Shown here piece by piece: positions 32,943 through 43,431 of a stretch of DNA of 64,000 nucleotides; within the stretch, counting starts at the first letter, position 1; each line of letters begins with the position of its first letter. The position numbers and the translations under genes were made by a program. The notes below the pieces were generated by a model, which had not been told where the DNA came from, did not search any database, and saw only the letters and a list, made by a program, of their open reading frames with translations. Source of the stretch: Ariolimax columbianus (lineage: Eukaryota > Mollusca > Gastropoda > Stylommatophora > Arionidae); assembly GCA_036924085.1 (NCBI GenBank), contig JAVGWX010000002.1, positions 86,881,704-86,945,703 of the forward strand, read 5' to 3'.

Positions 32943-32954
32943 ATTTGTCTGAGT
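32943..32954. repeat. 12-bp target-site duplication, RTE-G far side
   Basis: ATTTGTCTGAGT, identical to 30,854-30,865. RTE-F sequence resumes directly after it. Confidence 0.9.
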
Positions 32955-33013
32955 ATTCTAAATAAATGCATAATCCTGCTTTGGTGATGGCTTTAAGTGT
33001 AAATCCATCAGCA

Positions 33014-33016
33014 TAT

Positions 33017-33084
<68 letters not shown>
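33014..33084. repeat. (AT)n microsatellite
   Basis: About 70 bp of almost pure AT between the truncated 5' end of RTE-F and a SINE-B fragment. Confidence 0.95.
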
Positions 33085-33087
<3 letters not shown>

Positions 33088-33262
33088 ATTCTGTCGAAGA
33101 CATATGTGTCGGACCGATAGGTGCAAATATCGCAATCAAACTGTAAACTGTAAACACAAAGCTATCCGTTCTCCAAACTTCATCCTGCTACTTGCAAAGC
33201 CCTGTTCAGGACTTAGTATCGGGCGGTTGAGAGCGAACGCAGAAGAAAAAGAAGAACACCCA
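33085..33262 (+). mobile_element. SINE-B, 3' half
   Basis: Plus-orientation copy: GTCGGACCGATAGGTGCAAA, CTGTAAACTGTAAACAC, CCGTTCTCCAAACTTCATCC, TTGAGAGCGAACGCAGAAG, ending GAAGAAAAAGAAGAAC. The left half is missing and replaced by the AT tract. Confidence 0.8.
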
Positions 33263-33534
33263 TCAGGAGAAGCATCAGCAGTTCTTTGTGTTGGTCGCCA
33301 GCAAAGTACTTGCAGTTGAGCTTTTAGTTGTATCATCTATTAATTTTGTTTGCATTTCTTCTGTTTTAAGGAATGTGTGTGGCCGTATATCTTTTAATAG
33401 CCTTTTCAACTCGTGTCCTCTTTATGAAAAATGCTATCACTTTAAATATAAGTTTTGGAATAATGAAACAAGACATTTCTTCATGAAAATTAAAAGTATG
33501 AGAGGCAGAGAGGATTGTTACAATCCAACATAAA

Positions 33535-34656
33535 TTGTTAACGACGACACTGGAATCGCAATACATAACCCACAACTGGTCCTGAACAGATGACAGAAAT
33601 AATGTAAAGAACTTCTCAACTTATCAACAACTGTGGACAATGACAAACAATATACCAACTTAAACGCATGCATGGAGCTAGAACCAAACATCACACTTTC
33701 ATAAATCAGAAATGCTTTACAAGCTGCTCCACCCAACAAATGTCCAGGGCTTGGCAAAATTACTGTATAATTAATTACAACCGCCAATGACGTTGGGATA
33801 TTGTGGCTACACAGACAGTATAACCAACCTTGTAGGGACCTAAGAGGAAATACAAGAAAATTTGAGAAATGCAATTATAATTCCAATATGGAAAACGAAA
33901 AGTAGCAAAAGAGACTGCACAAGATACAGAGGAATATTGCTACTAAGCCACGCTGGTAAAATAATTGGTAAAATCTCAGAAACACGATTACGCTACATTA
34001 TCAAACCTCAACTCACCGACACTCCGATGGGCTTTAGAAAAAACAGAATCTGGACGGAAGCAATTTTTATTCTCAGACAATTGGTAGAGAATACGATCAG
34101 GAACTGTATGTTGCGCTTGTAGATCAAGAAAAAGCTTTTGACAGAGAATATAAAAATCCCATCTATGGAAAATATCGGTACACTATGGAGTAACCGATCA
34201 CCTATTTAACATGTGCAGATGTTTCTACGCCAATAGCCGGTGCTCTATTCGAACAATAACAGAACTTTCAGCAACATTTCATATAAAATAAGGAGTACGT
34301 CAAAGATGTGTGCAATCACCGTTGTTGTTCATTATATATGTAGACCACATGTGTAAAACAGCCAACCCAAGTGAAGGTAGCAACATTGGTGAAGTCTTAA
34401 ATGAACTTCTTTTTTCTAACGATCAAGCACTCAGAGCAGCTTCAGAACTACAATTGCAACAATATATTGATAAATATAACATAGAAAGAATACAGCATGA
34501 AAATCAATATAGGAATAAACGGAGGTCATGAAAATATATAGGATAGCCGCAGACATCAGTTTCGCCATTGAAAAACAGCAAATCAAACAGGTAAAAGATT
34601 TCACATACTTAGGAAGCACGTCAAAAGCAGACGGAAGAATTACGGAGGAAATCCAA
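33535..34656 (+). pseudogene. Linker and RT of RTE-H
   Basis: NDDTGIAIHNPQLVLNR, PNKCPGLGKITV, IIIPIWKTKSSKRDCTRYRG, LLLSHAGKIIGKI, MGFRKNR, a shifted block A (LVDQEKAFDRE), PLLFIIYVDHMCKTANPSEG, LNELLFSNDQALRAASELQL (catalytic block decayed from FADD to FSND) and DFTYLGSTSKADGRITEEI. The catalytic change alone would be inactivating, and frameshifts occur near 34,105 and 34,290. Confidence 0.8.
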
Positions 34657-35192
34657 CAGGTTAGGTCAGGTCAGGTAAGGTCATCGCGTAATCTGGTGAG
34701 GTCGTTGGTGCACACATGAAGACATCTTCACAACGCCACGCCACCCTTCTCTGTCAGATGCCGCTGCCTGTGCCTCTTCTGGTCGAAGATTTGCACATTC
34801 TTTTATGTTGTCCTCCCATCTCTTTTTGGGACGGCCTCGTCGTCGTCTGCCATCCACCTTTCCGTGGATGATTGTATTTGCAAGACCATTTAATCTTGAT
34901 ATGTGACGTACCAAGCGAGTCCTTCTTTTAACAGTTGCCAAGAGGTCTTCAAAAGGCCCTATTGATGTAATTTATCTCGTATTTCCTCATTTGTAACTCG
35001 ATCTTTGTACGTGACGTTTAAAAGTCTTCGGAAACATCTCATCTCCAAAGGCTTGTATCCTTCATTTAAGGTCATCTGTAAATGTTCATGTCACACAAGC
35101 ATAAAAGAATATTGACAGGACCAGTGTACGCATTAATCTGATTTTTGTGCATAGTGCTAACCGTTTATCTTACCAGATTTTGTTAAGCCAAG
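34657..35192 (-). mobile_element. RTE-G 3' end inserted in RTE-H
   Basis: Minus-strand MRCFRRLLNVTYKDRVTNEE, ATVKRRTRLVRHISRLNGLA, GRRRRGRPKKRWEDNIKECA and SDREGWRGVVKMSSCV, with a (CCTGA)n-type tail at 34,657-34,683 on the left. It is truncated at its 5' end at LTKSGKIN... (plus-strand GTTAAGCC, 35,192). No clear target duplication could be read. Confidence 0.85.
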
Positions 35193-35240
35193 AAAGATGC
35201 AATAAAGCAAATCAGAGGATTGGACAATACTTAATTGCTA

Positions 35241-36338
35241 ATGACGTGGAAAAGTCAGATTGAGAGAAACCGAATGAGAGCCAGAGAAAGAATGGCAATC
35301 ATGAGGAAACTTGCTGGCACAAGCTGGGGAGCAGACGAAGGCATACTAAAGAAACTGTACACTGGAAGAGTGAGACCAGTTCTCGAGTATGGCATTGCGG
35401 CATGGACAGCAGCAGCGAAGGCGAACTTCGATAAAGTTAACAAACTTCAAAACCAAGCCATGAGAATTATAACAGGTGGCATGAAGTCAACGCCAATTGT
35501 AGAACTTAAAAAGATTACAAAACTGCAATCCATGACCGACAGAAGAGACTGCAGAGCCCAGCTGCAGTCAGAGAAACTCCGAAGACTGACGGACCACCCA
35601 ATGTACCAGAGACTAAACAATTTGGGAACTGGGAAACTAAAGCGGAGAAACTTTGCAGAAATAGCCAAAGCAAAGATGCACGAAGATCCCATAAACGCAC
35701 TAACAACACCAAAACCCATCACTACTGTACGAAAACCTACTTGGAGGCAGGATATATTTCCAGAGGTGGTAGAAAATATACCAGGTATTGCAAACAAAAA
35801 CTGCCAGACTGAAAAAGAAAGGAGAGACACTACCCTAAGCTTCATAACGAAAAGCTACCCAAGCATGGACTGGACCCATGCATACACCGACGGTTCTGTA
35901 ACAAACACTACACAGAACGGAGGGGCAGGAGCATTCCTGAACCTACCAAATGGCAGAAAAATAACTCTGTCATTCGCTACTGGTAAGTACACAAGCAATT
36001 TCAGAGCGGAGGCAGAGGCACTGAGGGCGGCAGTGGAAGAAATGGTAACACACAGTGAAAATGAGAGCCATATAGTCCTGCTGACAGATGCTCTCGCCGT
36101 AGTCACAGCGCTAAAAAGCCAGAAAAACACTGAGCTTAATGACTTAAGAGCAGCACTATGCAAACTGTGCCAGCAGTCCGCACCAAAAAGGGTAGTGGTA
36201 CAGTGGGTCCGTCACACTGCAACATCCAAGGCAACGAGGAGGCAGACAGACTGGCAAAAGAAGGTGCAAGGCTACCACAAACAGATACCAGTATCACGTA
36301 CGAAGAGTCAAAACGGCTTATCAAAGCCAGGTACATGA
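35241..36338 (+). pseudogene. Linker and RNase H of LINE-A copy 4
   Basis: The longest continuous post-RT frame of LINE-A. YTDGS, FRAEAEAL and LLTDALAV are intact and the five-A run keeps APKRVVVQWV in frame, as in copy 1. The His of PSHC is then lost by the one-base deletion (QWVRHTATSK), so the last catalytic motif is out of frame. Confidence 0.87.
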
Positions 36339-36699
36339 CCAAATGGGAAACCGAACATACTGGTTACACCAAAAACGATGCCTATTACCAGTTGAACCGA
36401 AGAGAGCAGGTCGTTGTCTTCAGACTTCGCACTGGCCACAACAGACTGAGGTACCACCTATTCAACAAATTGAAGATAGGGTGTACCGACGAATGCCCGT
36501 GCGGTACTGGTAAAATGACCACTGAACATCTGCTGCAGAACTGCCCGACATACGAGGATCAGAGAGAGCAGATGTGGCCATTGCCAGTGGAACTGCAAGA
36601 CAAGCTCTATGGTAGTGGCGAGAGTCTCAGGATGACCGCCGCTTTTTTCGAAAAAATAATTGTTACTGTCTGACTGTGTACGCAGAAGAAGAAGAAGAA
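35241..36699 (+). mobile_element. LINE-A copy 4, 5'-truncated, inserted in RTE-H
   Basis: Starts at MTWKSQIERNRMRARERMA, so the RT core is absent. The post-RT linker and RNase H are open from 35,241 to about 36,210, and a one-base deletion in GGGTCCGTCAC shifts the rest to the frame of 36158-36673. It ends with (GAA)n at 36,680-36,699. GCTAATG at 35,237-35,243 and 36,700-36,706 is a likely 7-bp target duplication, possibly longer with one mismatch. Confidence 0.9.
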
Positions 36700-36724
36700 G
36701 CTAATGTCGTGACAATAACTACCA

Positions 36725-37012
36725 AAAGAGCTTTATGCAACACGATTTCCGTCCAGATACTATGCTATAAATGTCTAAACTGGACACTAACATCACCTGA
36801 AATACATGTCAACAATAGTGCACGTAACAAGGAGAGACGTGGTCAGAAACGATGACATCAGGACAATATGGGAAACAACAACAGGACTGGACTGCATTAA
36901 AATACAACTAAAGTGGTTTGGCCACATAACAAGTCTACCACCACAAAGCACCCCAACCCCACAAAGAATGTTATTTAGATGCTACGGATTCAAAGCCAGA
37001 GGATGTTGATGT
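36725..37012 (+). pseudogene. C-terminal fragment of RTE-H
   Basis: VTRRDVVRNDDIRTIWETTT, then CIKIQLKWFGHITSLPPQST and FKARG. The W-F-G-H-I-T motif and the preceding RRD-x-VRND-IR are typical of the RTE post-RT region. Truncated before the usual R-G-R-P-R-K-R-W. Confidence 0.78.
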
Positions 37013-37204
37013 GTACAGCACGGGAGTCAAAAACGCATTGAAGGTCTTCCCCACGTTCTCGTTTTACCTCCGGGGTTCAAGATTGCCGTAGCTGTGCTCC
37101 ATCGACCATCTACAATCTCTGTAGTGACATCGATAATACATGGTCTAAACTAACAGGCCTGACTACATGTCTCTTCTACAAAAGTACATAGGACGCCTCG
37201 TGGA

Positions 37205-38353
37205 AGGGATTGTTTTCAATTTTAGAACTCTACCATGCCTTCATTGACTTTAGAAAGGCGTTTGACAGAGTGTGGCATGCGGCGCTATGGTCAACAATGA
37301 AGCATTATAAGTTCAACAGTGACATTGTGAGGGTAATTGCAAACCTTTATGAGCGGGCGACAAGCGCAGTCTCAGTAGAGGGAACGCTAGGCAATTGGTT
37401 CCGTACGACGGTGGGTGTGAGACATGGATGTATACTCTCCCCAACACTCTTCAATATATTCTTGGAGAGAATAATGGAGACGACCTTAAAAGGACATGTT
37501 GGCACGGTTAAAATAGGTGACAGGCTTATCACAAACTTCCGATTTGCTGATGCTATTGATGTATTGGCAGGCACATAAAGCTAACTCCAGGAGTTGATTG
37601 GTAGATTGGATAGAACGGCCCTGAGTTTTGGTATGGAAATAAATGCAGATAAAACAAAGCCCATGACCAATAACGTAGCAGGGTTTCAATCTGTAATAGA
37701 GGCAAATGGGCAGGAACTTGAGGTGGTAAAACGTTTCAAATATCTGGGATCATTGATCAGTGAAGAGGGATCCAAGCCAGAGGTAATTGCAAGAAAAGCA
37801 CAAACAACAGCGGCGCTGACTCGGCTGAAACCTATATGTCAAGACAAGCGACTCGCCCTCGGCATAAAAGTTAGACTAATGCGCTCTTTGGTGCTATCAA
37901 TATTTATGTATGCCTGCGAGACCTGGACCATTACAGCAGATATCCAGGGCACGATACATGCAATGGAAATGAGGTGCTATAGAAAACTCCTAAATGTTAC
38001 ATTTAAAGATAGTGTCAACAACGTAGAAATACGTCAGAGAGTTGAAGACGCTATTGGTCCTTTTGAAGATCTGTTTACAGCTATCAAAAGACGATAGATG
38101 GCCTGGTGCGGGCACCTCGCGAGGTCCAACGGAATTACCAACTCGATACTCTTTGGTTCCGTAACGGGACAGAGAGGGCGAGGACGTCCAAGGAAGAGAT
38201 GGGTGGACAACATCACTGAGTGGTCAGGCCTTCGTCCCGTTGAGATACGTCAGGCGGCGACAGTCAGAGAGGGATGGCGTGGGATTTTGGTAGTGTCTTC
38301 ATGTGTGCCCCAACGACCTGATGGGTTACGGGATGAACTGAACTGAACTGAAC
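37205..38353 (+). mobile_element. RTE-G copy, RT to 3' tail, plus strand
   Basis: AFIDFRKAFDRVWHAALW (block A), GVRHGCILSPTLFNIFLER, NFRFADAIDVLAGT (FADD decayed to FADA), KRFKYLGSLISEEGS, YACETWTITADIQG, EMRCYRKLLNVTFKD, GRGRPRKRWVDNITEWSGL and SSCVPQRPDGLRDELN, then a (TGAAC)n tail at about 38,335-38,353. Stops at 37,576 and 38,095 are single nonsense changes; the frames on either side are in phase for the second. It is 5'-truncated before RT block A. Confidence 0.9.
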
Positions 38354-38645
38354 CACATCAAAAGGTCACAACGGTCTTCAGAGAATAGCAATGGAAGATA
38401 TTGTGCCGGGGAAGAGAGGCAGAGACAGACCAAGAAGGTGATGGCACCAAGATGTCAAGGAAGACAGAGGCAGACCAAGAAGGTGATGGCACCAAGATGT
38501 TAAAGAATGTTTGGACATGACTATGGAGAAGGTTATAGATTTAGCAAGAGATCGAGTTTCTTTTAAGACGGGCTGTGAGGGCAGCAACGTTTTGCTAAGG
38601 AAATCTCACATGGTGGTGAAACAAAGTAGTTATGATGAAGATGTA
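38352..38645 (+). mobile_element. RTE-F 3' end, copy 2, with 45-bp internal duplication
   Basis: Starts at ACATCAAAAGGTCACAACGG directly after the RTE-G tail. It translates as HIKRSQ then, in another frame, RIAMEDIVPGKRGRDRPRR, CLDMTMEKVIDLARDRVSFK and SNVLLRKSHMVV, as in other RTE-F ends. A 45-bp direct duplication (38,426-38,470 and 38,471-38,515) repeats the G-R-P-R-R motif. It ends in TTATGATGAAGATG. Confidence 0.82.
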
Positions 38646-39935
38646 TGTGTAGTGTTGCCTCAATTATGTTTGCTTTTCTTCGCACGTTTTCAAAGAACAA
38701 ATTGATTTTATCTACATATAATATGTGTAATTGATATGTCTTAGTTATGCTTGAAGGCCATGTTTCAGCAGATTTGCAAAGCTAGTAACATAAACCGTCG
38801 GATAAATTATTAATAAACAATTCTCTCGAAAATATATTTAAGGAAGAAATTGGTAAGGTTTAAAATAAAACAATGCAAAAAATTGGTGCATATAAATATG
38901 TCCTATACATTAATAATCTAGCTCAGAATACTATCTTCCCAAGAACAAACACAAACAGGATTAAAAGAGAAAGCAAGAACATGAACAAAGTCAACGTAAA
39001 ACATCATTAGAAAATTAAATAGAAAATGTTGATATTTATGTCCCCCACGGTGTATTGATCAGAGGGAGTGCAAGTTTGAAGTAGCTTGTTTGATCTTTGT
39101 TTACATTTCATTTGTGGATCTTCTTCAAAAGGTCAAGAAGATATTACATTCTGAGAGCGATAACATATTGTAGAGGAAAACAGAACTGACTGCAAATTAG
39201 ATGGGCGTCCCAATTTGTGTTGACTCCCCTCCACAGCAAAAGTGTCGGCTACAGCTGGCTCGACTAGGTCAGGCAGTCATACGTGACAAACCCACGACAT
39301 TTCCGGTCTGTCAGACTGAATATCACGTGATTGAAATCTAATATGTTGGGAATGTAGACCAATATCGTGACCTCTGGAGCACGCGCTCCGAAATTACAGA
39401 CAAGCAAATATATTTCTTGAAATACGTCTTTCGGTAAAAACTTGTATTTATACTAAGATATGTTTTTGTTTGTTTGTTGGGACATCGGAGATTTTACAGG
39501 TAAACCTGAAGCGAATTTCGGCTCAAAAAATGTATGAAACTATAGCGTGACGTAGGGTCATGATATAATTGGAGAGTGAAATTTAACAAGGTAAATATAC
39601 AAAGACTCGTTTCTCGATAATAACTTTTGAATGAAATGACCAGAATCCGTCAATATTTGACTGATTAACAGGTCGGTCTAGTAGAGGGAATTAACACTGA
39701 GAGATCAGTTGCCGATTTACGATTGGACAAGACTTGGTTAATTTAATGACAGTGAAGTCCACTGGGTCCTATATGTGTGTACTTCTTGTGGATGAGCTTC
39801 TGGAAAAAGCTGTTCAGTGAAACAGTCGACTTGATTCACAAAAAGTGGCCAGTCTGTCACCTGCATCATTCCTTGCTTTTCCAAAGTGTGTTCCCAAATA
39901 GGTTCCACCAGGTTGGCGAGGTCCTATTCTGTGAT
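38646..39935. other. No gene recognised
   Basis: About 1.3 kb of AT-rich, apparently single-copy sequence. No coding signal, SINE head or tandem array is visible. Confidence 0.5.
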
Positions 39936-39939
39936 TGAA

Positions 39940-40450
39940 GTCCGCCGATAATTATCTTTAAGCCATTGTATTCCCGGCGATGTGCTACGGTGCCGAGACG
40001 TAGACACTAACAAAATCACTAATTAATAAATTGAGAGTGCCCCAGGCCTCCCTTGAGAGACGCTTGGTCGGAATCAGTCTCCCAAACCAACGTATGTAAG
40101 GTCTCCACAATTCTCACATAAGACGATTGTCCCTGGTGAAGGATGCGGTAATCCATGCAGACAAAGCAAAACATAGATGGACAGGGCATATGTTGCCACG
40201 AAACGATGGTCGACTGAACACAGCGATAGCAGTCTGATATATCCCCGAGGTAAGAAGAGACCGCGGAGAAAGACCTCCAATGCGTTGGTTAAACTCCCTT
40301 GCTGTACACTGAAACATCCGAGATGCCTCTAGAAGAGAATTTACCACACAATGGACTTCCGTGGTCCAAGACAGGGTTCGCTGGAGACAAAGCTGTGACC
40401 GACAGATACGCTGTGGAACGGGTCATATTAAGATTAAAATAAAGAAAACT
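39940..40450 (+). mobile_element. RTE-I 3' end, copy 1
   Basis: AMCYGAET, KLRVPQASLERRLVGISL, LVKDAVIHADKAKHRWTGHM, RNDGRLNTA, GERPPMRWLNSLAVH and QDRVRWRQSCDRQIRCGT, ending in CATATTAAGATTAAAATAAAG. The H-R-W-x-G-H-M and R-P-P-M-R-W motifs define this family. Matches 50.4-50.99 kb. RT core absent. Confidence 0.82.
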
Positions 40451-40654
40451 AGTAGATCTGTGTACATAATTTGAGTTGTCTAGGTTATGGGGAAGTTGGT
40501 TTTAAAAAGGGGAATTAGAAGTCGAATTCATATAATGGTTCAATAAACCAAAATCAAATCGCATGTCAGCTCTTTGTGGAGCATTGATCCTCAAGAAATA
40601 GTCCCCAAGTCTTCCTACCATGACCCATCTGATCAAATTTCTCAACTTACTGTA

Positions 40655-40920
40655 TCGGGAGTGGCGGTAGCGCAGTGGTTAGTGTGCTGGCTTCCCAGTC
40701 AGGCGATCAGAGGTCAAGCCCAAGTTGGTTGGAGATTGTTTCGGCCCATGCGGTCGACCCAGCCACATAAGTTGGGTACTAGAAAGATCTGGGAAGCATT
40801 AGCTGCCGACGTGATGCTGACCACATCATACACTAAGTGCCGTTGGTTACAAAATAATATGGGCCTAACACCAGATTTTCTATGCGCCACCCGGCGTGAC
40901 GGCTTCTTTCCTTTACTTTT
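40655..40920 (+). mobile_element. tRNA-headed SINE
   Basis: The head GTGGCGGTAGCGCAGTGGTT contains a box-A-like TAGCGCAGTGG, and GAGGTCAAGCCC 40 bp later resembles box B (GGTTCGANNCC). The body (GATCTGGGAAGCATTAGCTG, CCGACGTGATGCTGACCAC, GCGCCACCCGGCGTGACGGC) reads like a SINE body and ends TTCTTTCCTTTACTTTT. Its head makes it a likely RNA polymerase III transcript. Confidence 0.8.
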
Positions 40921-41024
40921 CATTGTTTGTCCCTTAGTGTCGCCCAGTTTTGATGGATGCTGTAGTTTCCAAGCTGAATTTCATCCAGTCTTCTGTATAG
41001 TTGAGCAGCTTCAGTCTACATTGC

Positions 41025-41258
41025 TCTTCTGTTTTAGTTCATTATAGATGCCGCCAGACCATGGGTTTGCTGGGAATTCACACTAGCCGACGACTTACTT
41101 TTGTGTTCATGGAAACGTGTTGTTGTTTTCCATTTGGACTGGTTAATTCGTTCGGTTTGTGTGTTTTCTTCCGTCCGATTATCTTGGAATGGACATCGGC
41201 TATATGAATAGCACTACGCATAACATGTGTCATATTTCACGGTCTAGTTCCCTCTTCC
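41025..41258 (+). repeat. Repeat J, copy 1
   Basis: Shares with copies at 41.76 and 44.6 kb the blocks GGAAACGTG, CATTTGGACTGGTTAATTCG, GTTTTCTTCC, GGACATCGGCTAT, GAATAGCACTACGC and ATATTTCACGGT. Unclassified. Confidence 0.78.
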
Positions 41259-41274
41259 ATGAGTGTCTTCCTTA

Positions 41275-41545
41275 ACTTCTCTTGCCCTGTAGATTCCAGA
41301 ACAGAGCTTGTCTGGTAATTTTATCTGATGCTTTTCGTAATGTGTGATCAATCCATCCCCCTCGCCTCCTCCGTAATTAAGCGCCACTGGAATTTGTCAC
41401 GTTGTTTTCATCAGTTCCACCTTGGTGATCTTGTCGCTCGATATCCATCCTTGTATTTTGAGCAGGCGACTGTTTACGAACGTCTGTACTTGTTTCATAA
41501 GTACCTGTGTTGTCCTCCATCTTTCAGAGCCATATAATAGAAAGG
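41275..41545 (-). mobile_element. RTE-K-like 3' fragment
   Basis: Minus-strand residues WKTTQVLMKQVQTFVNSRLL, IQGWISSDKITKVELM and, after a frameshift, [20 protein letters not shown] and NLQGKRE. These are the post-RT motifs of an RTE-like LINE (W-I-x-H-T-L-R-K, ITRQAL-W-N). Truncated on both sides. Confidence 0.78.
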
Positions 41546-41699
41546 GTTATACGTTATGTGATATAAAGAAAGTTAGGTGGACAGAAAAACGGTAAGCGAA
41601 AAATTTGAATATGTAAAGGAGCCCTAGCAACAGAAGGAATGCATGACTATTCAGCTATTTATGACCTTTTTCTGCATAAAGGTATGTATGTACATATGA

Positions 41700-41758
41700 C
41701 ATGATGTATATATATATGTGTGTGTGAGTGTGTGCGTATGTGTGTGTGTGTGTGTGTA
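41700..41758. repeat. (TA)/(GT)n microsatellite
   Basis: TATATATATA followed by interrupted GT repeats, next to repeat J copy 2. Confidence 0.9.
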
Positions 41759-41960
41759 GACTTACACTTGTCTTCTCGGAAACGTGCCGTGGTTTTTCAT
41801 TTGGACCGGTTAATTCGTTATTTTTTTGCGTTTTCTTCCTTTTGATCATCCTGGTCTGGACATCGGCTATTTGAATAGCACTACGCTTAAGCCAGTGTCG
41901 TATTTTACGGTGTAGTTTACACGGCCAATTTTTACGAAATTGGCGCCTTTTGCTCTAGCT
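41759..41960 (+). repeat. Repeat J, copy 2
   Basis: ACTTACACTTGTCTTCTCGG, CATTTGGACCGGTTAATTCG, GGACATCGGCTATTTGAATA and CCAATTTTTACGAAATTGGC. The last block contains a short perfect inverted repeat (GCCAATTT...AAATTGGC) near the right end. Confidence 0.78.
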
Positions 41961-42019
41961 GCAAACAGTGTCGGTTTTCGTGTGTGAAATTTAAACACGA
42001 CTATAATGGACTAGAATAC

Positions 42020-42372
42020 AGTCTGAGAGAGATGCCCAAATCACTCACACTCTGAGTGGGGTCCCTGCCACTTAGATGGCACCCCCCTTCCAATCTCTGT
42101 TTTGCGGGATATCTGTTTACCGGAAAGGCTTCGGTAGTAAACGCTTAAGAAAAATATTCATCCAGTGATATAGGTAGTCATCTCGATAAAGTCTTGCCAC
42201 TGGCCAAGGGTAGATCAGGACCAGAGAGTAAGCCTGACATAAAAGGGGAATTACTACTCACTTTAATCCAAATTATCGCGCAAGTCACCCATTTCAGCGG
42301 ACACAGCAAGAGAATTGACTGTCCACGCGGTTGAAGAAAGAGAATCGTAATCACATATGATGGACGAACATA
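42020..42372 (+). mobile_element. RTE-L end-only derivative (5' UTR joined to 3' end)
   Basis: The left 300 bp (GGTCCCTGCCACTTAGATGG, GGAAAGGCTTCGGTAG, CTTGCCACTGGCCAAGG, GAGAGTAAGCCTGAC, CGCGCAAGTCA) match the RTE-L 5' UTR blocks at 11.87 and 18.34 kb. At about 42,318 the sequence switches to GGTTGAAGAAAGAGAATCG and ATGATGGACGAACATAG, matching the RTE-L 3' end at 46.76 kb (GTGATGGACGAAC). No coding region remains between them. Confidence 0.72.
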
Positions 42373-42379
42373 GTGTATG

Positions 42380-43430
42380 TGTATATAATGTATGTTTTGT
42401 GCATTTTTGTGTTATCGACTCTCTGTTTCTGCCGGTGTCTTACTGGTCTTACAATGGATTACAGTATTGTCTACACTTGGCATTATTGATCGTTTCTTTA
42501 ACATTATTTATTCATCTTTTTCTTCCGTTTTCTCTTGCTCTGCGATCATTTCTGTGTGGTGTTACAGACTCGATATGAATTTATAAAACAATGTATACAA
42601 ATGTCATTTCTGGCGTTTATCTTACTTTCTATCGCATTTCTAATAATTTCTTTCTCCTCTTGGAAAATCCAAAAGAATCTGGACTGTAATGGAACCATTG
42701 TAAATATATACTTGAATCTTTGCTTGCAATTACCATTTATATTGTGTTTAATTTGAACTCATTTTTTCTGCGCATCCCATGGAGGTATTAACAGTTTGTT
42801 TTTTTTTTGTTTTTTTTCTTACATACATGATATGGGCGATAGAAAGAATGAAACGAACAAAAGAAGGAAGTAGAACATGAAAAGAATGAAGAAAAAGAAA
42901 AGCAAGAATAAATTTAAATCGTAAACAGCGTAGTTTCTGGTCTATATACGTAGATAATCTGATTAAGTTACAATTTTTGTTAAAATTTAGACAAGTATAA
43001 TTTGTCCCTTCCTTGATAAAGACATTTCGGTCGAAGCGTGAATTATTCCTTCAAGTTTTCCTGCACGTCGCTATCGGATGGGACTGGCTATCGCTGCAAT
43101 CAGTCCTATCATCACACTTCTCCCCATAGTCGACTATTTGTGTGTGATGAGTCATCTTTTGTTTCTCTGTAAATTGTATATATGTTGCTATCTGTTGCTG
43201 AATTATTTCGGTGGAAACATTTCGCCCACTCAAAAAAAAAGAGGAACACTTGGTCTGTACTTGGTACTCTTCAAACCCACAGACAACAAAACATTGCTCA
43301 CTTCCTGGTGTCAGTTTCCCCGACGGAGGTTGTGTATTCACTTTTGAAACAGCCAGTCTCCTCTTATATTGTTGCCGTCTCATACATATACATACATCAT
43401 AATGTCACATACATTATTCATTTAATTTCA
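42380..43430. other. No gene recognised
   Basis: About 1 kb of T-rich, unassigned sequence. Short hydrophobic frames (for example 42,357-42,578) have no recognised family. Confidence 0.45.
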
Positions 43431-43431
43431 G

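Larger units (their letters stand above)
25245..33015 (-). mobile_element. RTE-F host element carrying two nested LINE insertions
   Basis: Minus-strand RTE-like LINE whose own sequence is in three blocks: 32,955-33,015 and 28,561-30,853 (EEP, RT, post-RT) and 25,245-25,465 (C-terminus). The gaps are filled by RTE-G (30,866-32,942) and LINE-A copy 3 (25,477-28,549), each bounded by a target duplication. Removing them joins NSILARKCKYFDHIK to RHNGLERTVMEG, exactly as in the uninterrupted RTE-F copy at 45.6 kb. The host itself is 5'-truncated at an AT microsatellite (33,014) and has stops and frameshifts. Confidence 0.9.
33440..37012 (+). mobile_element. RTE-H host element with two nested insertions
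   Basis: RTE-like LINE on the plus strand: 33,440-34,656 (linker and RT), 35,193-35,236 and 36,700-37,012 (post-RT). It is interrupted by an antisense RTE-G 3' end (34,657-35,192) and by LINE-A copy 4. Skipping the insertions gives DGRITEEIQQ, then KDAIKQIRGLDNT, then VTITTKRALCNTISVQILC and CLNWTLTS, a sensible RTE order. It ends at FKARGC near 37,012, where the basic R-G-R-P motif is cut off. Confidence 0.8.

Noticed and set aside
42357..42756. Small membrane protein gene from overlapping hydrophobic frames
   Set aside because: Three overlapping frames are all hydrophobic because the DNA is T-rich. No conserved motif or consistent start is seen.
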